DNA of 64,000 nt, taken from assembly GCA_964017195.1 (NCBI GenBank), contig OZ024895.1, positions 29,016,375 through 29,080,374 on the forward strand, written 5' to 3'. The position numbers were made by a program, and so were the translations under genes. Positions 1-10,881 of this stretch are shown here, in pieces (the stretch's first letter is position 1; each line of letters starts with the position of its first letter). Below the pieces are notes generated by a model. It was not told where the DNA came from and did no database searches. It saw only the letters and a program-made list of their open reading frames with translations. This DNA is from Siderastrea radians. Lineage: Eukaryota; Cnidaria; Anthozoa; Scleractinia; Rhizangiidae.

Positions 1-36
1 GCATGGACAACTGCTGGTCATGCAAATGCATTTAAG
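1..36 (+). CDS. Profilin, penultimate coding exon (3' end only)
   Basis: The first 36 bases read as 12 codons ending in AFK, followed directly by a consensus splice donor (AAG|GTAACT at 37). The peptide AWTTAGHANAFK matches the profilin segment just before the LTPxEG motif. Its phase-0 donor fits the phase-0 acceptor at 10234/10235, where the reading frame resumes with LTPQEGANIAKCF. Profilins bind monomeric actin and poly-proline ligands in the cytosol. The exon continues to the left of the window, so the start codon and first ~35 residues are not visible. The match and phase are seen in the sequence; the family assignment comes from recall. Confidence 0.85.
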
Positions 37-2769
37 GTAACTTTACTACAGAAGTGCAATGCATAACTTAAGTGTAGTACCACTCAAATAAAAGTTACTA
101 CCCTCTCGCATTCATTCTGCGTGTTATGTGATTTGCATGCAGAGGCCTAAAGACTGTAATTATCATAGCTTCAGATTCTTATGCATTTTGATTGCCTATT
201 GTAAAATGATTGTAAAAATATAGGAGTAACTTAGATTGGAAATGATTGGAAAATGCCGTTAAGAAGAAATAACTCATGTAATGTTGCTAGCTGTACCTTA
301 GAGTGCTCAGCGTACGTAGCTTTACTCACCCTGTTAAAAACGGCACAGGTAATGTAATTCATCATGGTTTGAAATGATAGTTCAGTTTAATTGTTTGTCT
401 CGTGATTATTTTAGTCACTTTGATGTAGATTGCCATGTTTGGACCACTATACTGCTGGTCTTCATCAGGCGATGGTGTTGACTGGCTGTGCGTCAGTATA
501 AGTAGCACCTTGGTTGTTTGTGATTGGTGCATTTCAATCCTCATTGTTTTGATTAGACGCTGTTTCCTCAGAGGTCCGCTGTGGTACTGATCGGCTGTTG
601 TGTTAAATGATTGTGGGCATCCACGCGTCTGGAATTTCAATTCCATTATCCCTATTGATGTTGTTAGGGTGAAGTCTTATGTGAATAGCCTACTTAACCC
701 TACGGGTGTACCATTGTGGGTTGTGCTCAATAAACTTACATGTAGTTAACCTTGTCCCAGAGCAGATAGTGTCCGGTCTCATTAGCATGTTCTGAGACAG
801 CTGAGGTCTGAGTTAGTGCAAGATTTATATCCCTGTCATGTTCCTTAATCTGTCCATACATCGATCTTCCTGTCTCCAATATATACTTTGTTACATGTGC
901 ATTCTATCCACCAGACTTCAGTCTTCTGGACAAAACTTATAACATATCTTGGCTATGCCTCTTGAAAATGTACATCAGATACTAGGCTCAAACGTAAGAG
1001 TGAGTGGTAAAGAAGAAGATGCTTTCAATAATCAGCCCAACAAGAGATACGAGTAATGAAAAGGAAAAACGAGTTTTATATGTGAAAAATTTGGGAGAAG
1101 AGAGACTGACCAGAGAAAGAAAGTTATAGAGTCAGATCTAACTTCATTGTTGAATAACAAAGAGAAACATATAGATCGTTTTCACTGTCACCCCTTAAAA
1201 AAATAAATTTGAAACCGTTCAATGAACGAAGCCAAGAAAATGAAATGATGTAAAAGTCTAACACGTAAACAACTTCTCAAAGTCTTAGGTCTCTGTGGTA
1301 CACTGTTTCTGAGTTAATTGCCCAACCATTTCACGCAACTTTATAGAGCTTTGTACATGTATGGAGTCGCAATATTGGTTTACCTTGGAGGTACACCAAT
1401 ATGGCGGCCGGAAATCAACAAAAACATCTGGAATTCACTTCTGCAATGAAAGCGCTTTCTTTTCACTTGTGAGCTAATATACATACACATAAACACATCA
1501 TCTAATACTTGAAATGTTTAAACTGCTGAAAATCGTAAGGAGAGACCTTTTTTTTAACGAGACAGCTTTGTCGCGGCCACTGTCTTGGTGTCATGCAAGG
1601 TGAAAATTTTGAAATTCAAAATGTTGTATTTTCAAAAAGATCAGTAGCACAATCACCATGCCCAACTTAGGGTAGTTGGATAAACTTCAGCTTACTTTTT
1701 TAGTTCAAGACCTTCAATAAAGTCAGACTTTTGCACACAGCTTTGGTTATCTTTGTTGATTACTATCCATACCAAGAAGGGGTAAAGGATGTTAATTCTT
1801 AAGAGAAAATAAATGAAAATGATAGAAATATGGGCAAATTTGGAATGTAACGCGTAACACCATCTTGCAGGTGAAATTTTTCAAAATCAATTTTTATGAA
1901 AAATAAAGTTCGCTAGGACAAACGGATTACACCCAATGAGAACCCACAAATAACAATACATTTGACCAAAGTTGAAGCATTTTATGTTTATTAAAACAAA
2001 TCAAAAGGATTCATCATTTTGGAGTATCCTTCCTGTAACGCTGCTTGCAAGAAAATGGAGATTCAGAATGTTGTTGTCCGTTGCATGCTGAACTTGAAAC
2101 CTAGGATGATAAAAACACATCAACTAAATGCTCATAACTTGAGTTTTAACATGGGAAAGAATCGATCAAAAGCATTGAATATAAACGAAGAAATGAGAGT
2201 TCAAAGAAGTCGCTACGTTTTATTTGTAACGCGATTACGCAATAATGTTTTAGCCAACTTACCTTTTCCTTGAGCCGTCTGATCCAAACAAAGCACAGTG
2301 GGCTTGCAAAACCGAGCAAATCTGAATGCTCACAAGATCCTCCAGTTATCTCCACAACTTCGATCTCCTAGCTTTCAAAACGGCTGAAATATTAGCTTTA
2401 GATTGAGTCGCTACGTTTTTCGCCATCTTAACTTCGCTTACGTAATAGTGTGCTAGACATTGAAGACTCCAGATCGTCTTCAAACCTGCGATTTCCTTCC
2501 TAAACGCGCCATGCTTTCTTCTCCAACTAAAACACTTTGTAACCTCCCCTTATACCACACTTTGGGGGGTTTCAGGGCATATTCCAGGGGCTAATTTTCC
2601 GGGAAGTGAGCAATCTCTAAATATCGCGTGTCTTGAGATGAACCGACCACGTGTTTCATGTAAATTATGAAACTGTAAATTACATGTTTCCATGTAATCT
2701 GAAATGCCTTTTAAAAGGTTAAAAGGTTCAAAGTTGTTTTATTTTTACTATTTTCTTGTACTGGTGAGC
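37..2769 (+). other. 5' part of the profilin intron, no gene seen
   Basis: AT-rich intron sequence between the donor at 37 and the left end of the TTAA-flanked transposon. The short ORFs on both strands have no recognisable family features. No RNA gene or long repeat is evident. Confidence 0.6.
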
Positions 2770-3616
2770 TTAAGGTGGCTTACTACAGTTTTCAGAAGAG
2801 AAAGATAACCTTTTTAAAATCTTCAGTTTAAAGCCAACAAGAGTTTTCTTTTGGGTCATTTGTTGCTACAACTGTTGAAAGAAATGATTCTATCCTGGAA
2901 AAGAAATACGAGAAGCCTAGAAAATGTAAAATACAACAGACCGAGCGCTACGAGAGGACTGGAAACTAGACTTTTTCAGGGCTTTTTTTGTCAAAATCTA
3001 GCCGTACGACCCTACCTCGAATTTTCGGGATTTGTAGAGTGGCTAAAAATAAACACTTATGCAAAAGAAAATTAAAATCTGTAAGACAGAATTTTTGCTA
3101 ATCAAGAAAATGTAGAATTTTGGCCTTTTTGAGAATGACTAAGTATCTGTCTTACAGATTTCTATAAAAAATTGTCTGCGGTTCATTTTTGGTGTATTTT
3201 GCCCGTTCCCAAAATTTGGCCGTAGGTTGTACGGCTAGTTTTCGGGCAATTTGGCGATGAAAAGTCATTTTTGCGACCTCCGAAAAAAGAGGCACTGCGC
3301 ATGCGCTTGTTTCGGGGAAACCCCTTTTAGCTTGGTGCGCGCGCTCACGAGCTCATGTGCAAACGCAACTGGATCTTGCTGAGTTTTTATACGAGATTGA
3401 GTTTATAATCTACTGAATACCTGCAGAAGGATTGAAACAGTTCTGCTTAAACATGAAGCTTTTCTGTCAATTTTTCAACATTCTTTCGTTTCTGCTACTA
3501 GAAATGGCCGTATAAACTGACTGGGATCTTGTACAGTTGTAGTCGAGTCGCGCGGAAGAAAACAACATGAGGGCTGAGAATCGCTTCCACATGGGATTAC
3601 CGCTCACTAGACATCA

Positions 3617-6310
3617 TCATAGCTGTGATTTCAAGTAGTTTACGATCTTTTGTAATGTTACTGGGCACTTTGTTCCTCGTGGCGATTTCGTTTTGGCACA
3701 CGAAGGCGGATTTGCTAACACAGCGGCGACTCCTCGTGGTCCCTGTGACGTGTACAAATTTCTCAACGCTTCGAGTGTCAGACCACTATCGGCAAGCTTT
3801 TTGGCGAGGGATTTCTTGATGATAGAGCCGTCACCTTCATCGTACAGACTCCCTCTAAAGGTCAGGAGTCTCTCGTGGGCCTTGTCAAGGTACTGTACGT
3901 GGATTTCAGCGGTGGAGAAGTCGACTGTTTGCGCATTGTTGACAATGTCTTCTGTCGTTAGTGCCAGTTTGGATTGGAACATAATTTTGCGTAGAGCCAT
4001 GACATCAGCGAGACCTTCATGTGCATTCTCAAATTCACTTTGAAAAAGACATCTGTAAATGTCTCGGAGGTTTTCCTTGGGAACGGTAGCGTCTGCGTAT
4101 CGAAGATGTTGGTTGTTTCCCTTAATAAGATGCCTTGCCAAGGTTTGGCTGTCTGCGAAGTGTAAGTCCAATTCTTGAAACTGCGATCGCACAAGGTCTA
4201 TCTGGTTTATACTTCTTATCAGCAATGGCGTGTCGAAAACATTAGCGTTGTGCCCCACGAGAACAGTTTTTACTGGTTTAGAACGTGACACATTTCTTAC
4301 TTTTACGACTGTGGATTTCAAGAAGGCAGCAAACCCTCGTAAGCATTCTGACAGAGACTCTGTTTCAATCGGAAGCCCATTTCTGTGAAGGATACGTTCA
4401 TTCCCAAATGATGTTATGGAGAATTTGTTGATTTTGGTGGCATGTTCGTTGATGTCACATTTTGGCATGACGAATTTCGTAAATGAGTCACCGGTGCTGT
4501 GGCATATTGCTGCTAATTCCACAAGTTCAGCTTTCTTTCCACCACAATTTGTTTCTGTATCAAATATGACAAAATTATATTCCAAATTTGTATTGAATTT
4601 TTGAAATTTTTTCTGTGGCCTGTAGCAAAACGGAGGAGCTTGCTTTTCAATTTCGCAATGTTCAGCTTTTGAAATGCAACAGGCATTGACAATTGCTGGG
4701 TCTAAAGATAGAGCACTGCCAGATTGATAGACAGTTCCTTCTTTTGATTCTAATACAACATTTTTGCTTGACCGAATTTTGGCTAGCTGTCTCCTCCTTT
4801 TCTTAAATGTGGTGCTTTGTTTTCGATTTTTGTCTTGTGAACGTTCATAATCCATTTTCTTGACCTGATTGTTCATTATGCACCCAGGTGTAATGTTTGC
4901 TGTCTCCAATGTTTTCACAAGGTACTGCTTACCCAAATTTTTTTGTGCTACAGCACATGCCACCCGCTGGTCAGCACTTTCACTACCCCCATAGAAACGA
5001 ATTTTAGGGTTCTTTGAACCTATTGTGCTGTTGAGGCTTTCATTTCGCTGTGAAGATGCATTTTGTGCAATCTTCTTTAAAACATTTTCATTAGTGTAAA
5101 TTTCGAAAACTTCTTCTAATGCCTTTCTCAGGTTCTCCCCCGTAAGGTCCTTTCCATAAGGCAAATCCTTGTGTTTGTATGTTGCCGAATCTTTTTTGTA
5201 TGCACACCATTCTTTGCAGTTTTCATGGACACCAAATGCATGGGGAACAATGAGCTGAATTGATTGTTTAAGACCATCCACATTGCCTGCATTCTGGGCT
5301 ATAGCATAGCTGAAACATTTTCCAAAGTATTCAATTACTTTGTTGGACAAAACCGACTCACCACGAGGAAATGATCTTTCGGATTTCAGTTTATACAAAT
5401 GGTTTACTAAAGTGCGTTTGGCATGGACAGTGTCAGACCATTTTTCAACTTGATAGCTGACCTCTTCTCTAATTCGGGATATGGTGGAGCAGTCATCATC
5501 CCCAATAAAGACGGCATATTTTACAGGGATATCACCTTGAACTGGCACTCGCTTAAACATTTCCACAGCACTCTCTGGTTCCATTGACTTGGAGGACATG
5601 GTATGGTTAAGTCTGCAGTCATGGGGGTTGGGATTATCATCATCTTTTTTTGCTGATAAGCAAGTTCTACAGAATTTGTTTCTTGTTGTATAATCCAGTG
5701 CCTTTCCAGTCACTGAACCCATTATTGCCCCATGACCAGTTAATGAATTGTGGGCCTTCCCTCGTTTTGACCATCCCATATCATAAGATACTGACAGTGG
5801 CAAGAGACCGTCACTATCTGCTAGAACACCTTTCTCTTTAACCATTTCAGATTCCTGAATTAACATTTTCTCACAAGATTCTCTTGCCACTAATTCTGTG
5901 GCTTGTCCAATTTCTCTTTCCCTTTTTTTGTATGTGCTTCTTGTTAGGCTGGGAATTTCAAGTGCGGTTAATATTGAGTTTACATGAGAAAAGCCAATTC
6001 CATTGTCGAGTGAAGCTAAGGCAAGTCTTGTGTTAGTGTCGTATGCTTTCGGCCCCCGTGTTCCTGTTCTATGCTGTTCACTGGTTGTCACATTATTGAC
6101 TTGATGACATATATTGCACTTGACAGAAAGACGACTTGCTAATCCAAACTTTTGCTCAGATATTACATTTCCAAGGGAAAGTGGGCCTGTAAATAAGAGC
6201 AATATACATGTATGATCATTATAATACGTAATATTACGTACCAATCGAATTGAGACATTGACCCCCCCCCCCCCCCTCTTAGGCATACCCAGGGCATTTG
6301 ACAAGTTCAT
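3617..6310 (-). CDS. DDE transposase fused to a DEDDh 3'-5' exonuclease
   Basis: An 897-codon ORF with no internal stop. Residues about 90-450 resemble the eukaryotic 'Mutator-like transposase' family (Pfam PF20700): YDMGW (D about 177), GDDDC (about 270-274), DTVHAKR (about 293) and QRNESLNS (E about 424) are candidate catalytic positions. Residues about 580-790 form a DnaQ/TREX-type exonuclease with all three Exo motifs: FDTET (about 583-587), GHNANVFD (D about 693) and HEGLAD (H about 764, D about 769), so the DEDDh set is complete. The protein would act in the nucleus on element ends. The first about 40 residues, encoded near a run of C at 6262, are probably intron. A CAG acceptor at 6189-6187 suggests the true exon starts at 6186, needing one base from an upstream exon. 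Fusion architecture is seen; transposition activity is inference. Confidence 0.8.
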   Translation of the reverse strand: MNLSNALGMPKRGGGGVNVSIRLVRNITYYNDHTCILLLFTGPLSLGNVISEQKFGLASRLSVKCNICHQVNNVTTSEQHRTGTRGPKAYDTNTRLALASLDNGIGFSHVNSILTALEIPSLTRSTYKKREREIGQATELVARESCEKMLIQESEMVKEKGVLADSDGLLPLSVSYDMGWSKRGKAHNSLTGHGAIMGSVTGKALDYTTRNKFCRTCLSAKKDDDNPNPHDCRLNHTMSSKSMEPESAVEMFKRVPVQGDIPVKYAVFIGDDDCSTISRIREEVSYQVEKWSDTVHAKRTLVNHLYKLKSERSFPRGESVLSNKVIEYFGKCFSYAIAQNAGNVDGLKQSIQLIVPHAFGVHENCKEWCAYKKDSATYKHKDLPYGKDLTGENLRKALEEVFEIYTNENVLKKIAQNASSQRNESLNSTIGSKNPKIRFYGGSESADQRVACAVAQKNLGKQYLVKTLETANITPGCIMNNQVKKMDYERSQDKNRKQSTTFKKRRRQLAKIRSSKNVVLESKEGTVYQSGSALSLDPAIVNACCISKAEHCEIEKQAPPFCYRPQKKFQKFNTNLEYNFVIFDTETNCGGKKAELVELAAICHSTGDSFTKFVMPKCDINEHATKINKFSITSFGNERILHRNGLPIETESLSECLRGFAAFLKSTVVKVRNVSRSKPVKTVLVGHNANVFDTPLLIRSINQIDLVRSQFQELDLHFADSQTLARHLIKGNNQHLRYADATVPKENLRDIYRCLFQSEFENAHEGLADVMALRKIMFQSKLALTTEDIVNNAQTVDFSTAEIHVQYLDKAHERLLTFRGSLYDEGDGSIIKKSLAKKLADSGLTLEALRNLYTSQGPRGVAAVLANPPSCAKTKSPRGTKCPVTLQKIVNYLKSQL

Positions 6311-6928
6311 ATTGTCTGAAAATAAGATAATTGACTGAAAAGCTGCTGCTTGCTTATATTATCGAAGAGTAATTTGAATTAAGCCTTCTAGCCAAGAACG
6401 TCCTAAGTGACTTTTCATGCCCAAAATATATAATAATTATTTTATTTTATTTTGTTTTTGAAAATTCAGGAGTTGAGTGGCCTCTAGGTGTTATGTAATA
6501 TTTACTCCATGTAGTTCTCCATAGACATTACATTTTTTGCTGCTTATGGTGTCTCAAAGTTTATGTCCTTGCACTGACTTTCAGGTGTACTCGTTGAAGA
6601 AACTGGGTTAAGAATCTGGACCTTACAGTTGCACAGGATATAGTAGCTTTATTTAAATTATCAGAATTTTTGTGATCCTCACAGAAGCTAAGGGATCAAA
6701 ACAAGAATGTCTGCTCCCTGCTTGAAGTAATGGCTGGTTGTTAACTTTACAGTGTACGTTAACTGTTCAGTTCTCAGGGTCAACTGAATTTGCTTTTCAT
6801 TTTTTATTAATTAACTGTGAAGAGAATTTGGATTGTGTCTGATAGAAACGTGTATTTTTACATCTATTTTGCTAATATTGACTATTTCATTGTGAAATTG
6901 GTCATTGAGCAACATTTTATTTATTGTT

Positions 6929-7170
6929 ATAAAGATATGAATTTTATTTTCGAGTGGTAAAATATTGTTTTTTACTACAAGAAAATGAAATTCATATCTT
7001 CAAGCCGCGGTGTAATTTTCTTTTTATTATATAGACAAGAGTGTTTTTACACAAACAACAGTGTAGAGGATTTTTACATGGAAAATAGGCTACTTGAGTC
7101 CCGGATGTAGTTTCATATGAACTTTACGAGTGGTGTATTTTCCACTAAAACACTCTTGTCTAAATAATAA
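6929..7170. repeat. Palindromic MITE nested in the TTAA transposon
   Basis: The left half carries AAAGATATGAATTTTATTTT and its near reverse complement a short way on. The right half carries ACAAGAGTGTTTTTAC and, inverted, AAAACACTCTTGTCT. The same sequence family recurs at 52064-52391, where the two halves are longer and better preserved. This marks a dispersed non-autonomous element. Confidence 0.6.
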
Positions 7171-8097
7171 TGTAATGGCACATACATGTAGGGGGGGTGG
7201 AAGGAGGATTGTACCTCTCTCCTCCTGTACCTGGTACTCCCAGTTGCACTCCTTCTGAGTGGTTCCCACAGCCTTGTATTTTTTATTTACTTATTGCAAA
7301 ATATTAGCATTTTTATATTTCTCTCTTAGGAATACTACTTCCCATCCTCTATTCTTTAATTCCCTTCACCCGGCGCAAATATGGAAGAGGATTTTGGCGG
7401 CCTGTACTGATCAGTAATTTTATTTGTTCACATGGATACCTTTTCCACAATGTTGGCATTTTTGGAGTTCTCTTTGGACCTTCCCAATGTCTACAATCCG
7501 GTATCCCTCCAAGGACAAATTTCTATCTGCAAGCTCATCAGTGGTCTCTCTGTCCATGCTTCTTGTTGTGCAACACTTAGACAATAATTAACTATAATTA
7601 GATTTTGGACAAAAAGATCACAAGTGTAGCAGTTTATCATTGTTTATTACTGCATCCAAGAAGTTGAAATAAAAGCTTTCATCCATATAAAAAGCTACAC
7701 CCATATGAAATGTTTGCTTTATGGGAAGTGATTTGTAAATCCTGGTAAAGTAAGGATTTTGCAAGTTATAGATGTGGATGTAAAACATCTATTGTTTTAT
7801 AAAATAAATTAATAGTTTACCTTGTTAATTCTCATTGAAGCTAAGGTGCTCGCTAAACAATATATATTAAGTGATTGGGTGGAAAAATACCCTTTTCAAC
7901 AAGGGAAGTTATGGGTCTGAAATAGTTTGCAAATATTTTTCCCAATGGTAAACGGCAGCGACAAGGTCACAAAATCGTAAAATCGCTCGCAGTGCAAGCA
8001 AACGAAGAAAAAAAAAAACAACGGAACCGGACGTGGGATATGGGGAAGAATTGATTATTTTCACACGTTATACGGTAAAAAAAAAATGTTTAGATAC

Positions 8098-8577
8098 CTG
8101 TTCATCCTCAGAGTCTTTTTGACAGAGTTGTTTCGATGGAGGCTCGTTTTCTCTGCTAGCTCTGAGGATACGCATTTTTTCCATATGTACGGCTTTCTTC
8201 CGTTTTCTTTGCGCGCGGATATCCGTCAACGATAGTTTACTGCATTCATCTTTCCCGGCTGCATACACACTACTTTTGTAGCTAAGAAAAAAACCAAAAG
8301 CTACGGCTGTTGCCACACAAAATAGCGGAAAGGAGAGAAATAATGCTTCTTGCTCTTCGTGTCGTTTGTGACAGTCTTCATTTGTGAACAATGAAATCGC
8401 CGGCAACCGGGTCACGCTCGCACGATAAACTTGAGAAAACAATCTTTTCTCCAATGGTGAACTCCAAAACCAGTTTAAGGATAGACATTTTATGGGTGTT
8501 TGTCCGAGGGAATAACAATTCACAGTGAAATTACTACAACGCCAACCAAGATGAAAAAATTTTCTTACAGTCGCCAT
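8098..8577 (-). CDS. Possible N-terminal exon(s) of the transposon gene
   Basis: This minus-strand open frame, close to the right terminal inverted repeat, ends at a consensus donor (GATGAACAG|GTATCT, exon end 8098). It contains a basic stretch (AQRKRKKAVHMEK) followed by an acidic tail (KDSEDEQ). Its position, just inside the element end and upstream of the main exon, suits a 5' exon. However, its phase-0 donor does not match the phase-1 acceptor at 6186, so another exon or another splice site must exist. The start at 8577 (MATVRKFF) is arbitrary. No family was recognised. Confidence 0.3.
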
Positions 8578-8702
8578 GTTTGTTTGGGGTTTTCCTTGAG
8601 TGCTCGCGTGATTTCTGCTCGCGCGCTGGCGCTGACGTGACAACGCGTACGCGCGCGTGAGCTTTTGTTTAATGCCTAAAAAAATGTAGTAAGCCACCTT
8701 AA

Positions 8703-10186
8703 AACTGAACATCTAAGAAAAGACCACGCCCACAAGGAATCATGGGTAAATTAAAAATGCTATTAAATATGCAAAGAATGTAATATTTTCCCCAAAAACA
8801 GCAAGATTAGCCATTTTCAGGGTAAAATAAACCAAAATAAGTGATTTGGGCCGAAAATATATATTTTTGTATTTTCAAGGCATGTTACAGGATTGGGTAT
8901 GGTGATTGTGCTACTGATCAAAGAAAGACGTAACGGGACTGGAAACTTGTAGAAAGATTTATTTCTAGATCATCTTCAACCTGGTGTAGATAAAAATTCA
9001 AAAGACCTTGCGACTTCGATTTTAGGATTCGGTGATGTCACGGTGGAAACCATCTATTGGCGAAATAGAATTCTCAGACTCATTAATAATTAATAAAGAG
9101 AAAACAGAGGAAATCACTACTGTTGTGGTGGATTGGATACTTGATCTTAGCATAGAATTTTGCAAACTTTTGCTTTGAATTTCTCCAAGAATTATGAATG
9201 GTTTAAGAAGCTACATCAAATGCTCGAAAGAGTGTTTCGTCAGGTATCCTAACACCTCGAAGTCGGTTAAAAAATGTGGCTGTGCCTCGTTTTTTCAATC
9301 CACCTCTCAGTGTTTGGATATCGTGATGAAACACTCTTTCTTGTGTTTGATGTATTTCTACAAAGCACTCCTTGTAGAAAAAAAATTCTAGAAAAAAAAA
9401 ACAGAACAAGCAAAAAAGCAACAACCACGAGATTTCCAGTCCGTGTGAAGCTCAGTCACTTCATCACAAAAATTAACCTGGGTAAATCTGGTTACAAAGG
9501 AAAATGCTGCTTTCCCTAAGGAAACCTTGTATTTACTTAGGTAAAGTTTCCTCCTGTAACCACGGCTATTATATTATAAAGCCACATCCAAGGAGTGGTT
9601 GTTGCATGAAACGATTAATGGAACCACAAGTATTTTTCATTGAATGGCAGATCACCGCAGTTCACGCAATGTTTCTAGTTTTGCTCCAACAGGCTATCCA
9701 AAGCATGCACTTCATTCCTTTGTCAACAAAAGGCCTGTTAACATGTGTAACAAATTTTGGGAACAGGTGGGCTTAAATGTAGCGTGAGTCCCTTAGGTTA
9801 CATGTAGGAAGCATGTTTGGTGACACTGCAGCCTGCAACCAATATGTGCATGCAAACTTGAATGCATGCTCAGAAAAGCGAACTGGATTACTGTAGGTTT
9901 CAGTGTAAGTTTTAATACCAGGTGTGATATTTAGAAAGATGGTATAGATCTCAATTTCATCCGCTCTTTTTTTTTTCTGGACTGTACAGTGTAGGTGCCT
10001 TTGGTCTCAGAACGGTAGGGATAGAACTAGGATATGTATCGTTGACATAAAAAATCATTAGAGTCCTACCCCTTTTTTTTTGGGGGGGGGGGGCATTATT
10101 TTCAGTTGTGTAAACCCCCACACAAAACAGCCATTGTAATCACTGAGAAAAATTCCGTATAGGTATGATTTCAGCTTAGCAGTAAA
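8703..10186 (+). other. 3' part of the profilin intron, no gene seen
   Basis: Intron between the transposon and the terminal profilin exon. It holds low-complexity A/T and G runs and a partial coral-type MITE end near 9480-9580 (CCTGTAACCACGGCTA), which is related to the hairpin at 25568-25652. Short ORFs here show no conserved features. Confidence 0.5.
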
Positions 10187-10234
10187 ATGGCATTGACCTT
10201 AAGCATAACTATCTGGCATTCTTTTCCTTCCCAG

Positions 10235-10516
10235 TTAACGCCACAGGAGGGAGCAAACATAGCCAAATGTTTTAAAGGCAAGGATTTTTCTGCATTTATG
10301 GCTGGTGGTATCCATGCAGAAGGTACAAAATATCAGTTCTTGCGAGTGGAAGATGACAAGTTAGTTCTTGGTAAGAAAAAAGATTTTGGAGCAATAACTA
10401 TGCAAGCAAGTAAAACAGCGATTGTCATTGGTCACTCCGCCGAGGGTTGCCAGCAGGGAAATACCAACAAGGGAGTAGCAGTCATTGCAGAATATCTTGA
10501 ATCTCTGGGCATGTAA
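10235..10516 (+). CDS. Profilin, terminal coding exon
   Basis: This exon begins after a polypyrimidine/CAG acceptor (TTCCTTCCCAG) and encodes 93 residues plus TAA. Visible blocks typical of invertebrate profilins are LTPQEGANIAKCF, GIHAEGTKYQFLR, ITMQASKTAIVIGH, EGCQQGNTNKGV and the C-terminus IAEYLESLGM. With the missing upstream exons the protein would be about 140 aa, the usual profilin length. Profilin sequesters and exchanges nucleotide on G-actin and feeds formins. The frame is open and shows no damage. Upstream ORF sequence from 10187 is intronic read-through, not coding. An AATAAA lies about 170 bp downstream. The 10.2-kb intron before it contains an antisense transposon gene. Confidence 0.93.
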   Translation, partial: LTPQEGANIAKCFKGKDFSAFMAGGIHAEGTKYQFLRVEDDKLVLGKKKDFGAITMQASKTAIVIGHSAEGCQQGNTNKGVAVIAEYLESLGM

Positions 10517-10687
10517 CAGAAACTGTGAATTTGCTAACATATTGTAGTCTTGGGAAGATGCCATCTCTTCCTTTTGAACCACGTTTCTAATTTGTTCATT
10601 AAGTCTGTGTTGTAGGTGAGATTTATTAACTGTATGAAGAAATCCTGCTGTGGATGAAGTTTTTCCTAGTATCCTGGTTTTGAATGA

Positions 10688-10693
10688 AATAAA
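10688..10693 (+). promoter_or_regulatory. Polyadenylation signal of profilin
   Basis: A canonical AATAAA lies 172 bp after the profilin stop codon, in an AT-rich context followed by GT-rich sequence. It is the first such hexamer in the 3' flank, which gives a short 3' UTR of about 190-210 nt. Confidence 0.6.
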
Positions 10694-10881
10694 ATAGTTG
10701 TAGCATGAACAAAGGCGTAATCTGGCTTTTGTTGGATTGTTTTAAACTAACTAATCATCGAGTTATGATTTGTGTTACTGTCTGATTGTAATTATTGTAA
10801 ACGGCAACAACAGTTAAAGTAAATAAATCAAACTCTGCTTGGTATGATACTTGTAACATTTGATTGATTAAACTGGTTTTA

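Larger units (their letters stand above)
2770..8702 (-). mobile_element. Autonomous-type DNA transposon with TTAA target site (Kolobok-like)
   Basis: The left end reads TTAAGGTGGCTTACTACA (2770-2787) and the right end is its exact reverse complement (8685-8702). This gives 14-bp terminal inverted repeats plus a duplicated TTAA. Inside, on the minus strand, is an 897-aa transposase-like ORF. TTAA duplication is known for piggyBac, Kolobok and Sola3. The ORF's GDD...DTVH spacing resembles the D...(C/D)xxH signature of Kolobok/MuDR-type DDE transposases, so Kolobok-like is the best call, at moderate confidence. The 5.93-kb element sits in the profilin intron, antisense to it. It carries a nested hairpin MITE at about 6929-7170. 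Confidence 0.82.

Noticed and set aside
3625..5841. Plus-strand ORFs across the transposase region
   Set aside because: They are short shadows of the 897-codon minus-strand frame, with no independent features.
8068..8097. Continuation of the 8098-8577 frame to 8068
   Set aside because: It passes a strong splice donor (CAG|GTATCT) and then reads a poly-A-derived Phe run.
10187..10234. Start codon at 10187 for the profilin ORF
   Set aside because: The stretch is a polypyrimidine tract ending in CAG, and the residues before LTPQEG do not resemble profilin; it is intron read-through.
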